Of a stretch of DNA of 64,000 nucleotides, positions 26,301 through 33,256 are shown in pieces; positions within the stretch are counted from its first letter, which is position 1, and every line of letters begins with the position of its first letter. The DNA comes from Bacillota bacterium. GTDB taxonomy: Bacteria > Bacillota > Clostridia > Oscillospirales > Oscillospiraceae. The DNA is taken from the NCBI GenBank assembly GCA_023386265.1, contig JAEWKA010000006.1:66402-130401 (forward strand), in the 5' to 3' direction. Below the pieces are notes generated by a model. That model saw only the letters and a program-made list of their open reading frames with translations, had not been told where the DNA came from and did no database searches. The position numbers and the translations under genes are program-made.

Positions 26301-26387
26301 AGACGGTGCTCCGGAACGCACTTTGATCCGAAAATTATTGAAGTATTTGTCAAGTACGTTCTTGCCAATGAGAAAGACATGTTTTAA
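23349..26387 (+). CDS. Multi-sensor GGDEF/HD-GYP c-di-GMP turnover protein
   Basis: A 1012-residue soluble protein. The order is: PAS (about 5-115), PAS (about 125-245), GAF (about 255-420), PAS (about 430-545), PAS (about 555-675), GGDEF (about 680-830) and HD-GYP (about 845-1010). The GGDEF motif near 745 is intact (IGGDEF). The HD-GYP domain has HDIGKIGIP (His878-Asp879) and HHEKWDGSGYPKG. It lacks membrane spans, so signals are probably cytoplasmic (ligand, redox or gas). It could both make and degrade c-di-GMP, or the GGDEF domain may serve as an allosteric GTP sensor. The start at 23349 has GGAGGAAATCGGAG upstream; the ATG at 23331 lacks a site. Confidence 0.92.
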   Translation: MDKERQQVLYSMPIGYVLCKIIMDEEGLPYDFEFIEANKAFEEATCMKVSYVVGKRLSEVLPGIKKYKTDWIRLFADIAFNGQNKIFEQYSNELRKWLKINSYSPETGYFVALVSDITSEKEHSMSLADSNKLLTVFLDSSSDLIFLKDDRFHHIFANKALADFLGKTQDDIIGKDDFALYPRDAAETCRATDTTVMKSGSRTVFEETMLDKFYETVKFPVAYPNGALGIGAFIKDITDRKVQEDNLKRQISRQNILTDVFIKNFSSRQELLDYTVHRSLELTGSEYGYISLYDEDSHEFTMSSWTIDVMPDYKVVNKQAKSYIDSASIWGEVVKQRKPIIINDFSKPNPLNSDFPEGHVKLRNFMSVPILFDEKIVAVAGLANKATPYTDIDINETKILVQSSWLAVEKRTAQILTIEEREKYQSILNELPAIICEFMPDSTLTFVNREYCSYFGLPYSEIIGRKFLDFIPEKNREALKQLHLKLTPENSTNDFEFSFEIDGETIWQSWRDIGIFDKQGQLLRYYSIGIDVTERKAFSDERERLLAQMDAMFSEHEAVMLLIEPDSGKIIDSNPSASEFYGYSREELLGLSIQDINQLPKNEIDHNRKKIRYKEQQFFTFPHKLKNGQIKTVDVYSSPISYNGRTVLFSIVFDVTKREAAFREIVHISYHDYLTGVYNRRFFEEEFDRLNTSDNFPITVIMGDINGLKLINDSLGRHEGDRLIKEAAGKIAERLHSDSVLARIGGDEFGVILPKTDEAKADEIVKQIKLNIECDSEGTVAENKLLSISFGFAVQKNSGDGLDVLMKEAEGYLYNKKYYDSRSLKSKTIDIIMNTLFEKSPRDKMHSERVGNISAMIAEKLGLEKEHVNKIRVGGWLHDIGKIGIPESVLNKESGLDGQEWAIMKTHPEKGWRILVNTYEFSGISDVVLFHHEKWDGSGYPKGLKGEEIPLETRIISVADAYDAMAYNRSYREKIKPTEAIKELRRCSGTHFDPKIIEVFVKYVLANEKDMF

Positions 26388-26436
26388 AAAATGTTTCCGA
26401 ATGAATTATTTTATACACCCCGTCGTCGGCTAACAA

Positions 26437-26466
26437 AAGAGGACCCGATTAAAATCGGGTCCTCTT
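26437..26466. terminator. Bidirectional intrinsic terminator
   Basis: A perfect 14-bp stem (AAGAGGACCCGATT and its complement) with a 2-nt loop sits between the convergent HD-GYP and ABC-ATPase genes and can serve both. Confidence 0.85.
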
Positions 26467-26483
26467 AATAGTTTATCTTGAGT

Positions 26484-27215
26484 TTATAAGACTTTGCTGA
26501 GGAAGTCGGCGGTTCTGTTCTCTTTTGGATGGCTAAGTATCTGGTCGGGAGTCCCCTCCTCGATAATGTAGCCCCCGTCCATAAATAGCACCCTGTCTCC
26601 TACCTCGCGGGCAAAACCCATTTCATGCGTCACAACAACCATCGTCATGCCCATACGGACGAGGTCCTTCATTACGTTCAGAACTTCGCCGACCATCTCG
26701 GGGTCGAGCGCGCTTGTCGGCTCATCAAACAACATTACATCAGGGTTCATGGCAAGCGAGCGGGCAATCGCCACGCGCTGCTTCTGTCCGCCGGAGAGCT
26801 GAGCCGGATAGACATCTGTTTTATCCGAAAGTCCGACCTGTTTGAGAAGTTCGTCAGCCTTTTGGGAGGCTTCTTCCTTGCTCATCGTCTTGAGCGTGAG
26901 GGGCGCGAGCATAATGTTCTCTTTTACGGTTTTGTGCGGAAACAGATTAAAATGCTGGAACACCATTCCGATGTTCTGCCTAACTTTATTCAAATCGGTT
27001 TTTTTATCAGTCAAATCGTAACCGTCAACTATGATGGTCCCGCCGTTTATCTCTTCAAGACTGTTCAGGCAGCGCAGAAAAGTCGATTTTCCCGAGCCCG
27101 AAGGTCCGATGACCACAACGACCTCTCCCTCCTCGATTTCCGTGCTAATATCTTTTAGAACTTCCAGTTTTCCGAAGGACTTAATCAGATTTTTTACTAT
27201 AATCTTACTTGCCAT
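26484..27215 (-). CDS. glnQ: Polar amino acid ABC transporter, ATP-binding protein
   Basis: A 243-residue ATPase with Walker [10 protein letters not shown], signature [20 protein letters not shown] and Walker [20 protein letters not shown], as in GlnQ/HisP-type importers. It is the last gene of a binding protein-permease-ATPase operon and overlaps the permease by 11 nt. AAGGACTACTT precedes the ATG. The symbol marks the family; the amino acid is not proven. Confidence 0.9.
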   Translation of the reverse strand: MASKIIVKNLIKSFGKLEVLKDISTEIEEGEVVVVIGPSGSGKSTFLRCLNSLEEINGGTIIVDGYDLTDKKTDLNKVRQNIGMVFQHFNLFPHKTVKENIMLAPLTLKTMSKEEASQKADELLKQVGLSDKTDVYPAQLSGGQKQRVAIARSLAMNPDVMLFDEPTSALDPEMVGEVLNVMKDLVRMGMTMVVVTHEMGFAREVGDRVLFMDGGYIIEEGTPDQILSHPKENRTADFLSKVL

Positions 27216-27879
27216 AAGTAGTCCTTCTTTCTATCATCTTTGCGACAGAGGAGAGAATACTCACGATTACCCAATAATAGACACCTACTATTGCGTACAT
27301 AATGAAGTATTCCATGTTGTTTGCGACAATTATCCTTGTATTCTGTGTAAGCTCACGTAAGGCTATAACTGAAAGCAACGAGGTGTCCTTCAGCGTTATG
27401 ATAAATTGATTTATTATGGAGGGCAGCATCAACCGAAATGCCTGAGGCATTATGATTTTTTTCATGGCCTGCCCATATGACAAGCCAAGACTTCGCGCCG
27501 CTTCCATCTGTCCCTTGTCGACAGCTTCAATACCGCCGCGAATAAGCTCTGTCATATAAGCGCCCGCGTTTAAAGACATGATAACAATACCTGCAACCGT
27601 GAGATTCCATCTGAAATCGGGAACAATTGTTGCTCTAATTGCCATGGACACGCCAAAATAAATAAACAGCATTTGAACCATTAGCGGTGTTCCGCGGATA
27701 ATACTTATGTACACATTTGCAATCCACTGTAAAGGCTTAAATTTCGACATTTTGAACAGGCAGAAAACCACACCCAAAATAGTAGCAAAAAACAGAGACA
27801 GTATTGTCACTTCAACTGTTTGGAGCATTGCCTTGGTAAACGTCGGAAAAGTTTGTACAAGTATATCAAAAAATTTCAT
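27205..27879 (-). CDS. Polar amino acid ABC transporter, permease
   Basis: A 224-residue inner-membrane permease of the HisMQ/GlnP class with about five spans. The EAA-type coupling loop reads [20 protein letters not shown], and the [19 protein letters not shown] segment near 56-75 is family-typical. The start at 27879 (MKFFDILV) has AGGAAATGCC upstream; the ATG 6 nt earlier overlaps that site. It needs the ATPase and binding protein encoded on either side and probably acts as a homodimer, since only one permease gene is present. Confidence 0.9.
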   Translation of the reverse strand: MKFFDILVQTFPTFTKAMLQTVEVTILSLFFATILGVVFCLFKMSKFKPLQWIANVYISIIRGTPLMVQMLFIYFGVSMAIRATIVPDFRWNLTVAGIVIMSLNAGAYMTELIRGGIEAVDKGQMEAARSLGLSYGQAMKKIIMPQAFRLMLPSIINQFIITLKDTSLLSVIALRELTQNTRIIVANNMEYFIMYAIVGVYYWVIVSILSSVAKMIERRTTYGK

Positions 27880-27995
27880 AGGCATTTCCTATCTGTTGCG
27901 GATTTATTCTAAAACACTAATACTTGAGCAAGAATCACTGGTTTAGAATAAATCGGTATTTGTTTATTCATAAGCAGTATCTTTATAAACCGTTT

Positions 27996-28026
27996 GGTGG
28001 CCGGAGGATGTCTCCATCCGGCCACC
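27996..28026 (-). promoter_or_regulatory. Hairpin between binding-protein and permease genes
   Basis: A 10-bp GC-rich stem (GGTGGCCGGA/TCCGGCCACC) with an 11-nt loop lies 29 nt after the binding-protein stop. On the minus strand the run after it is only weakly T-rich, so it looks like a partial terminator or an mRNA-stabilising element that gives more binding protein than permease. Confidence 0.65.
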
Positions 28027-28054
28027 TCGGTATATTGGTTATTAAAGTTTTGGG

Positions 28055-28879
28055 TTATGCGCCGAAATAAGTAGCTAGAAGCTCGTCATATCTGCCGCTG
28101 TCCTTTAAACGGGTAAGTCCCTCGTTGAATGCTGCAATTAGCTCGGGGTTTGTGCCTTTCATAACAGCAAAGCCATAGGGGCAGGACTCTTCGGACTGAG
28201 TAATAACCTTGCACTTTACGTTTCCGCGTGCTATTTCATACTGGATGATCGGGAAATCCTCGAAGCAGGCGACAGCCTGTCCGGATTCAACATATGTATA
28301 CATTGTTGCGGAATCCTCAACATAGAGGATGTTAAGCTCATAGTCAGCAGCAAGGGATTCTGCATAAGCAGCGCCTGTAGTGCCGGTCTTTGCGACGACG
28401 GTCTGACCCTTAAGGTCATCAAGAGAAGCGACTTTAGAATCAGCTGCAACAGCAATTCCTGTGGTGCTGTCATAATAAGAATTGGAGAAATCATACTTTT
28501 CCTGACGTTCTGCGGTGATGGACATGCCGGCCATGACTGCATCGACCTGTCCTGCTTCAAGAGAAGAAACAGCTGCGGTGAAGCCGAGAACATTCCACTC
28601 AACCTTAAATCCCATTTCTTCTGCGATTGCATCCAAAAGCTGAATGTCGATGCCGGTGTGTTTGCCTGTTTCGTCTTCGAACTCAAAGGGTGCAAAGGTT
28701 GTGTCGGTGCCGATGACGTAGGTTTTGCCAACGGCTGCATCATAGGGCTGAGCTTCAGCAGAGTCCGAAACAGCGGGAGTAACATCTGTTGCAGTAGAAT
28801 CGTCTGTTTTTGCTCCGCAGCCAGCAAGTAGGCTGAGGCTAAGTACGACTGCAAGGGTAAGTGCAAGATACTTTTTCAT
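28055..28879 (-). CDS. Amino acid ABC transporter substrate-binding lipoprotein
   Basis: A 274-residue solute-binding protein of family 3. The signal peptide ends in the lipobox LAGC, so the mature protein is lipid-anchored, followed by a Thr/Ala/Asp-rich linker. YVIGTDTTFAPFEFEDETGK and IDIQLLDAIAEEMGFKVEW are the amino acid-binding signature. The start at 28879 has GGAGGAAAAAA upstream. It is the first gene of the importer operon. The ligand is probably glutamine, glutamate or another polar amino acid. A 220-nt leader precedes it. Confidence 0.9.
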   Translation of the reverse strand: MKKYLALTLAVVLSLSLLAGCGAKTDDSTATDVTPAVSDSAEAQPYDAAVGKTYVIGTDTTFAPFEFEDETGKHTGIDIQLLDAIAEEMGFKVEWNVLGFTAAVSSLEAGQVDAVMAGMSITAERQEKYDFSNSYYDSTTGIAVAADSKVASLDDLKGQTVVAKTGTTGAAYAESLAADYELNILYVEDSATMYTYVESGQAVACFEDFPIIQYEIARGNVKCKVITQSEESCPYGFAVMKGTNPELIAAFNEGLTRLKDSGRYDELLATYFGA

Positions 28880-29405
28880 TTTTTTCCTCCATAAGTTTAG
28901 TTCTTCTATACAAGCCAATTTCAAACAGCGTTTGTCATCGGCATGTTTATCAGCGCCCCTTCTGTATTCATATCGCGAACAGGCGGGGCGCCAACAATAC
29001 GGAATTCATAGGCGCGACACATCACCGCATCAATTTAATCAACTAATATAAGCTTATAATTGCATTAACAATCGGCTTGTCTTGCATATTTATAAATCGC
29101 GACGAAAGCATTATACCAAAAGTATACTATAATATGCAAGGGTTATTTGTCCTGAAATCATTATTGTTCGACAAATTCGCCAATTCTCCGAATAAGCACC
29201 GCTTTGAATCTCTCCCCACTTACGTGATGATAGCTCCGCTGCTTTTTTGTTGTTTTTTGTGTGCGAATGACGTACAATCTACAGCTTTTCAGCCATTTTA
29301 ATAAAAGAAAAAATGGTCTTGACAAATATAAAGGTACCTGTATAATAATTGCTAAGGTACCTGTATAATTACGGGGCTATACCGATAAGATTGGAGGAAG
29401 CTGCG
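28880..29405. promoter_or_regulatory. Divergent intergenic region: importer leader and MarR promoter
   Basis: On the minus strand TTGCAT (29139-29134) and TATAAT (29115-29110) are spaced 18 nt and would give a leader of about 220 nt before the binding protein. In it a 7-bp GCGCCCC/GGGGCGC stem (28953-28991) and two ATG-started mini-frames are visible, but no known riboswitch. The plus-strand MarR promoter and repeats lie at 29319-29369. Apart from these I see no gene. Confidence 0.55.
29319..29369 (+). promoter_or_regulatory. MarR promoter with duplicated AGGTACCT operator
   Basis: TTGACA (29319-29324) and TATAAT (29341-29346) are spaced 16 nt. The 16-base element AAGGTACCTGTATAAT occurs twice, at 29331-29346 and 29354-29369, a 23-base period; each copy contains the palindrome AGGTACCT. 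One copy lies between -35 and -10, the other at the transcription start, a layout typical of autorepression by the MarR protein encoded at 29406. Confidence 0.85.
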
Positions 29406-29984
29406 ATGAGCATACTGGAAGAATTCAACAAGGTTTCTAAGCTCCTTTCAAGATATCAGCTCTGGCACTACAGAAAATTCGGACCTTCTGGCGATCCTCA
29501 CAGGGGGCAGGGGCGCGTGCTTGCGATACTTAAACTTCAGCCGGAGATCAGTCAGAAGGATCTCGGCTATCTTCTGGATATGCGCAACCAGTCCTTGGGA
29601 GAGCTGCTTGGAAAGCTTGAGAAATCGGGTGCAATCACTCGTGAGTCCTCGGAAGAGGACCGTCGAAGCATGAATATAAAACTGACCGAATACGGGGCAA
29701 AACTCGCAGGTCAAGGCGGCAGAAAGCCGGATGATATCGGAAGAGTTTTTGACTGTCTGAGTGCGGAGGAGCAGAATAAACTCCACGAAATACTTACCCA
29801 TCTCGCCGCTGAGCTTGAAATGCTGCTCGGTCCGGACGAGGAAACGGATAATGAAAAAGCCAGTGATAAAAGCGGAAGCCATCGTCATAAAAATGAAAAC
29901 GAGAAGTCCCGCAGGAAGCCGTCCTCCAGGGATTCTCACGAGAGCGAAAGGCTTCAGAGTGATAAACAAAAGGAAGGAGCCTAG
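29406..29984 (+). CDS. MarR-family transcriptional regulator
   Basis: A 192-residue winged-helix regulator. The DNA-binding core (about 30-105) includes GQGRVLAILKLQPEISQKDL, MRNQSLGELLGKLEKSGAIT and a wing SSEEDRRSMNIKLTE. The C-terminal 45 residues are highly charged (Lys, Glu, Arg, Ser) and look disordered, an unusual tail for the family. The start at 29406 has GGAGGAAGCTGCG directly upstream. It is preceded by a duplicated operator, and its most likely targets are its own gene and perhaps the efflux operon that follows. Confidence 0.9.
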   Translation: MSILEEFNKVSKLLSRYQLWHYRKFGPSGDPHRGQGRVLAILKLQPEISQKDLGYLLDMRNQSLGELLGKLEKSGAITRESSEEDRRSMNIKLTEYGAKLAGQGGRKPDDIGRVFDCLSAEEQNKLHEILTHLAAELEMLLGPDEETDNEKASDKSGSHRHKNENEKSRRKPSSRDSHESERLQSDKQKEGA

Positions 29985-29986
29985 TA

Positions 29987-30364
29987 ATGAAAAACACTTC
30001 GAAAATTTGCAATTTGTTTGTTCCGAAAGAAATCATAAACCATCTTTGGAACATCGTTGATCTATACGGAGAAAACGACTATATCTTCGTGCTGATCTCA
30101 AGGCGGCTGGGCGATGCTGAAATTCAGGACATTAGAATAGATATCGACCATTTTTCGTTTCACCACACGGTTCTAGGCTTCAAGCCGGTCGACTTCACGG
30201 TCAAAGTATGCAGGAAGGGTGAAGACCTTGTCATGTCGCTTTCTCCCTCGGAGAAGGCGCTGTATGAGATTAACAAATGGAAAAGGCTCAAAGACGCCCT
30301 AAGCTTTCGGAGAAAAAAAGTCGAGGAAATTCCCCGTCGTCTAATTTTGCGCAAGGCCGGTTAG
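29987..30364 (+). CDS. Hypothetical protein following MarR
   Basis: A 125-residue cytoplasmic protein that I do not recognise. It starts 2 nt after the MarR stop with AAGGAGCC upstream, so the two are co-translated. It has an alpha/beta N-terminal part (NHLWNIVDLYGENDYIFVLI) and a basic C-terminal helix (RRKKVEEIPRRLILRKAG). It lacks a signal peptide or membrane span. A very strong terminator follows, which separates it from the efflux operon. Confidence 0.7.
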   Translation: MKNTSKICNLFVPKEIINHLWNIVDLYGENDYIFVLISRRLGDAEIQDIRIDIDHFSFHHTVLGFKPVDFTVKVCRKGEDLVMSLSPSEKALYEINKWKRLKDALSFRRKKVEEIPRRLILRKAG

Positions 30365-30380
30365 GGCAATTTCAGTCTGA

Positions 30381-30431
30381 CATATAGAAAAGGGAGGCAA
30401 AACGATTTGTTTTGCCTCCCTTTTCTATATG
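30381..30431 (+). terminator. Long perfect-stem intrinsic terminator
   Basis: A 23-bp stem (CATATAGAAAAGGGAGGC and on, paired with its complement) with a 5-nt loop. The T-rich part is inside the stem (CCCTTTTCTATATG), so it could work on both strands. Confidence 0.8.
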
Positions 30432-30752
30432 TCCAAATATTGGACACTGTTATTTATATGGAAGTAAAGAGCTATCTGATGTATAATATCGGAAATGAAA
30501 GCTTTTCTAAGCTTTGGCAAAATAGCAGAGAAGTGCAAAACACGGCAGTGATAATTTTTAAGTTGATTTTAGGTATGCCTTACAATAATGTAAGTTGCTT
30601 ATTTGTATGTGAAAGAGGTATTATGGACAAGGCCCTCCTATTGAGATGGTTTTGTCCATCTGTTTCCAAATTATTCTTATCGCGTTAACAAGCTGTTCAA
30701 ATTTATTCAATATTGTGTGTAGAGATATTATGCCTTTTGGAGAAGTGTTTAT
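30432..30752 (+). other. Intergenic region before the efflux operon
   Basis: The terminator at 30381-30431 is followed directly by an inverted repeat GTCCAA-ATA-TTGGAC (30431-30445), and a second stem ATGGACAA/TTGTCCAT spans about 30623-30656. I cannot place a convincing -35/-10 pair. No credible gene is seen; the 93-codon frame here runs through the terminator hairpin. Confidence 0.5.
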
Positions 30753-32516
30753 ATGAAGGAACTTAAAGTAAAACTGTTCAGTAGAAAATCTAAAAATGAA
30801 GTCTCTGATGCCATTTCAGATACTGCAACCGCAGTAAAGAAGAAAAAGGCAAGAAAACGGACGATTATAATAATTGTAATCGCCGCAATAATGATTCTGT
30901 TTTATTTAGGCTTCAGATCATGCGGCTCGGCAGCGGTCGGCAACGCCGGCACAATGAATACATATTCCGCCGCCCAGGTCGAAAAACAGGACATTACTGT
31001 CAAGCTGAGCGGAAGTGGAACGCTCCAACCGGCGGATTCCTATGAAGTCACCTCCCTCACGGCAGGAGAAATACTGAGTGCCGATTTCAAAGAGGGTGAC
31101 ATCGTCGAAAAAGGCGCCATTCTTTATCAAATCGACACAAAAGACGCTGAAACCAGTATCAAGAGCGCCGAGCTAAGTCTTCAGAGAAGCCAGCTGAGCT
31201 ATAACAACATCCTCAAAACCATTGCAAATCTCAGCGTAAAGGCTCCTGCCGCAGGCACAATTACCGAGATTAACGTAAAAGTCGGTGACACGGTGCAGAC
31301 GGGATCGAAAATTGGCACAGTCCGCAACAGCACCTCCGTGACTCTACGCGTTCCTTTCAATTCCGCTGACGTTGAGTCCTTCTATGTGGGCCAATCGGCC
31401 TCAGTCACGCTTGACAGCACCTTTGAAACTCTGAGTGGTACAGTTACGAAGATTAGCAATACCGAGCAGGTTCTGACGGGCAATATGCTTGTAAAATACG
31501 TGACAATAGAAGTGACGAATCCCGGCGGTATTACGGATTCGACCACGGCTACTGCAACTATTGACGGACTTGCCTGCAACAGCAGTGCCACTTTTGACTA
31601 TATTAGTTCCGAAACGATTACCGCAAAAGCTTCCGGCACTGTGGCCTCCATCATTGCGGGCGAGGGCGATCATGTTGAAAAGAACGGCGTTGTTGTAAAC
31701 CTCACAAGCGACGACATTGACGAGAACGTGGCAAGTGCCAAGCTTTCTCTCGAGGATGCGCAGAACAATCTTGAAAACAAGCAGGAAGCGCTTGAGGACT
31801 ATACTATCAAATCTCCGATTGCTGGAACAATAATTACCAAAACCTATAAGGCCGGCGACAAGCTGGATTCAACCTCAGCCAAGACCGCGCTTTGCAAAAT
31901 ATATGATCTTTCCTATCTGACTATGGAGCTAAGCGTCGATGAGCTTGACATCAGCAAAGTCAGCGTCGGCCAGGAGGTCTCCATTACGGCGGACGCGGTC
32001 GAGGGCAAGACCTTTAAGGGTGAAGTGACTAAGGTCAATATCAGCGGCACGACGACAAACGGTGTTACAGCATACCCTGTTACCGTAAAGATCACCGATA
32101 CGAACGGTCTCCTGCCCGGCATGAATGTTACAGCGGAAATCGTTGTTAAGTCTGTCAAAAACGTTTTGGCCGTTCCTGTCGACGCAATATCGCGCGGTAA
32201 TAAAATTCTCGTTTGCAAAGATACTTCAAAGCTAAAAACAGCAGCCGGAGAAATGCTTGTAACGGATAAATCTGGAGTTCCCGTGGGCTTTGAATATGCT
32301 GAGGTCACGCTTGGCGTCAACAATGATGAATATATCGAAATAACCGGCGGTCTCAATGAAGGCGATACCATAGCGGTTGTTCATGTAATCGACACAACAA
32401 GCGATATGTATCAGCAGATGGGTCAAAGCCAGCAAGCCGAGGGCCCTCCTGAAGGAGGCGGCGACCGAGGCGGCAGTCAAACTTCAACGACAACAACGAC
32501 AAGGTCGGGAGGCTGA
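30753..32516 (+). CDS. HlyD/MacA-like efflux adaptor protein
   Basis: A 587-residue membrane-anchored adaptor. One N-terminal span (about 35-55) follows a basic cytoplasmic segment. Outside it has two biotinyl-lipoyl-like repeats (SVKAPAAGTITEINVKVGDT and TIKSPIAGTIITKTYKAGDK), a helical hairpin between (LSLEDAQNNLENKQEALEDY) and beta-barrel parts. The C-terminal tail is rich in Gly, Ser and Thr. The doubling of the lipoyl motif makes it longer than Gram-negative MacA. It is the first of four same-strand genes and works with the MacB-like ATPase and permease. GGAGAAG precedes the ATG. Confidence 0.88.
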   Translation: MKELKVKLFSRKSKNEVSDAISDTATAVKKKKARKRTIIIIVIAAIMILFYLGFRSCGSAAVGNAGTMNTYSAAQVEKQDITVKLSGSGTLQPADSYEVTSLTAGEILSADFKEGDIVEKGAILYQIDTKDAETSIKSAELSLQRSQLSYNNILKTIANLSVKAPAAGTITEINVKVGDTVQTGSKIGTVRNSTSVTLRVPFNSADVESFYVGQSASVTLDSTFETLSGTVTKISNTEQVLTGNMLVKYVTIEVTNPGGITDSTTATATIDGLACNSSATFDYISSETITAKASGTVASIIAGEGDHVEKNGVVVNLTSDDIDENVASAKLSLEDAQNNLENKQEALEDYTIKSPIAGTIITKTYKAGDKLDSTSAKTALCKIYDLSYLTMELSVDELDISKVSVGQEVSITADAVEGKTFKGEVTKVNISGTTTNGVTAYPVTVKITDTNGLLPGMNVTAEIVVKSVKNVLAVPVDAISRGNKILVCKDTSKLKTAAGEMLVTDKSGVPVGFEYAEVTLGVNNDEYIEITGGLNEGDTIAVVHVIDTTSDMYQQMGQSQQAEGPPEGGGDRGGSQTSTTTTTRSGG

Positions 32517-32521
32517 GCACA

Positions 32522-33256
32522 ATGACACCTCTCATCGAATTCAAGGATGTTTATAAAATCTACACCATGGGCGACAACGTCGTCCGCGCCGTGGACGGTG
32601 TCTGCATACAGATTGAAAAAGGCGAGTTCGTCGCGATAGTCGGTCAATCCGGCTCCGGCAAATCCACCTGCATGAACATCATTGGTTGTTTGGACGTTCC
32701 GACTCAGGGGCAGTACATACTTGGCGGAAAAGATGTCGGCAAGCTGAACGACAACAAGCTCGCCGAAATACGCAACAAAATGCTCGGTTTTATATTCCAG
32801 CAGTATAACCTTCTCCCTAAGCTCACGGTTCTCGAAAATGTCGAAGTATCCCTGCTCTACGGCAACGTCCCGAAGGGAGAGCGGATTGAGCGTGCGAAAA
32901 AGGCGCTTGCTCGTGTCGGACTAACCGATAAGCTTGCCAATACGCCGTCACAGCTCTCAGGCGGCCAGCAGCAGCGTGTTTCCATCGCGAGGGCGCTCGC
33001 GGGAAATCCCTCCGTCATTCTGGCGGACGAGCCTACCGGCGCACTGGATTCAAAAACCGGCCGTGACGTGCTGGCACTGCTGCTGGAACTCAACCGCGAG
33101 GGAAACACGATAGTCCTTATTACTCACGACAACTCAATAGCGAGCACCGCGCCGCGTATTATTCGTCTTGCGGATGGCAAGGTAGTTTATGACGGGCCAA
33201 GCAACGTCAAAGGCGCTATTGTTCAGGCGGAAGAAGAGGAGGCTGTATCGCAGTGA
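32522..33256 (+). CDS. MacB-like ABC transporter ATP-binding protein
   Basis: A 244-residue ATPase of the LolD/MacB type: Walker A GQSGSGKST, Q-loop region FIFQQYNLLPKLTVLENVEV, signature LSGGQQQRVSIARALAGNPS and Walker B VILADEPTGALDSKTG. It lies 5 nt behind the adaptor gene and overlaps the permease start by 4 nt (GTGA). Together the three form a mechanotransmission-type exporter, in Gram-positives commonly for peptides or antibiotics. Confidence 0.92.
   Translation: MTPLIEFKDVYKIYTMGDNVVRAVDGVCIQIEKGEFVAIVGQSGSGKSTCMNIIGCLDVPTQGQYILGGKDVGKLNDNKLAEIRNKMLGFIFQQYNLLPKLTVLENVEVSLLYGNVPKGERIERAKKALARVGLTDKLANTPSQLSGGQQQRVSIARALAGNPSVILADEPTGALDSKTGRDVLALLLELNREGNTIVLITHDNSIASTAPRIIRLADGKVVYDGPSNVKGAIVQAEEEEAVSQ

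Noticed and set aside
30407..30688. 93-codon plus-strand frame in the gap before the efflux operon
   Set aside because: It begins inside the terminator hairpin, lacks a ribosome binding site and has no recognisable protein pattern.
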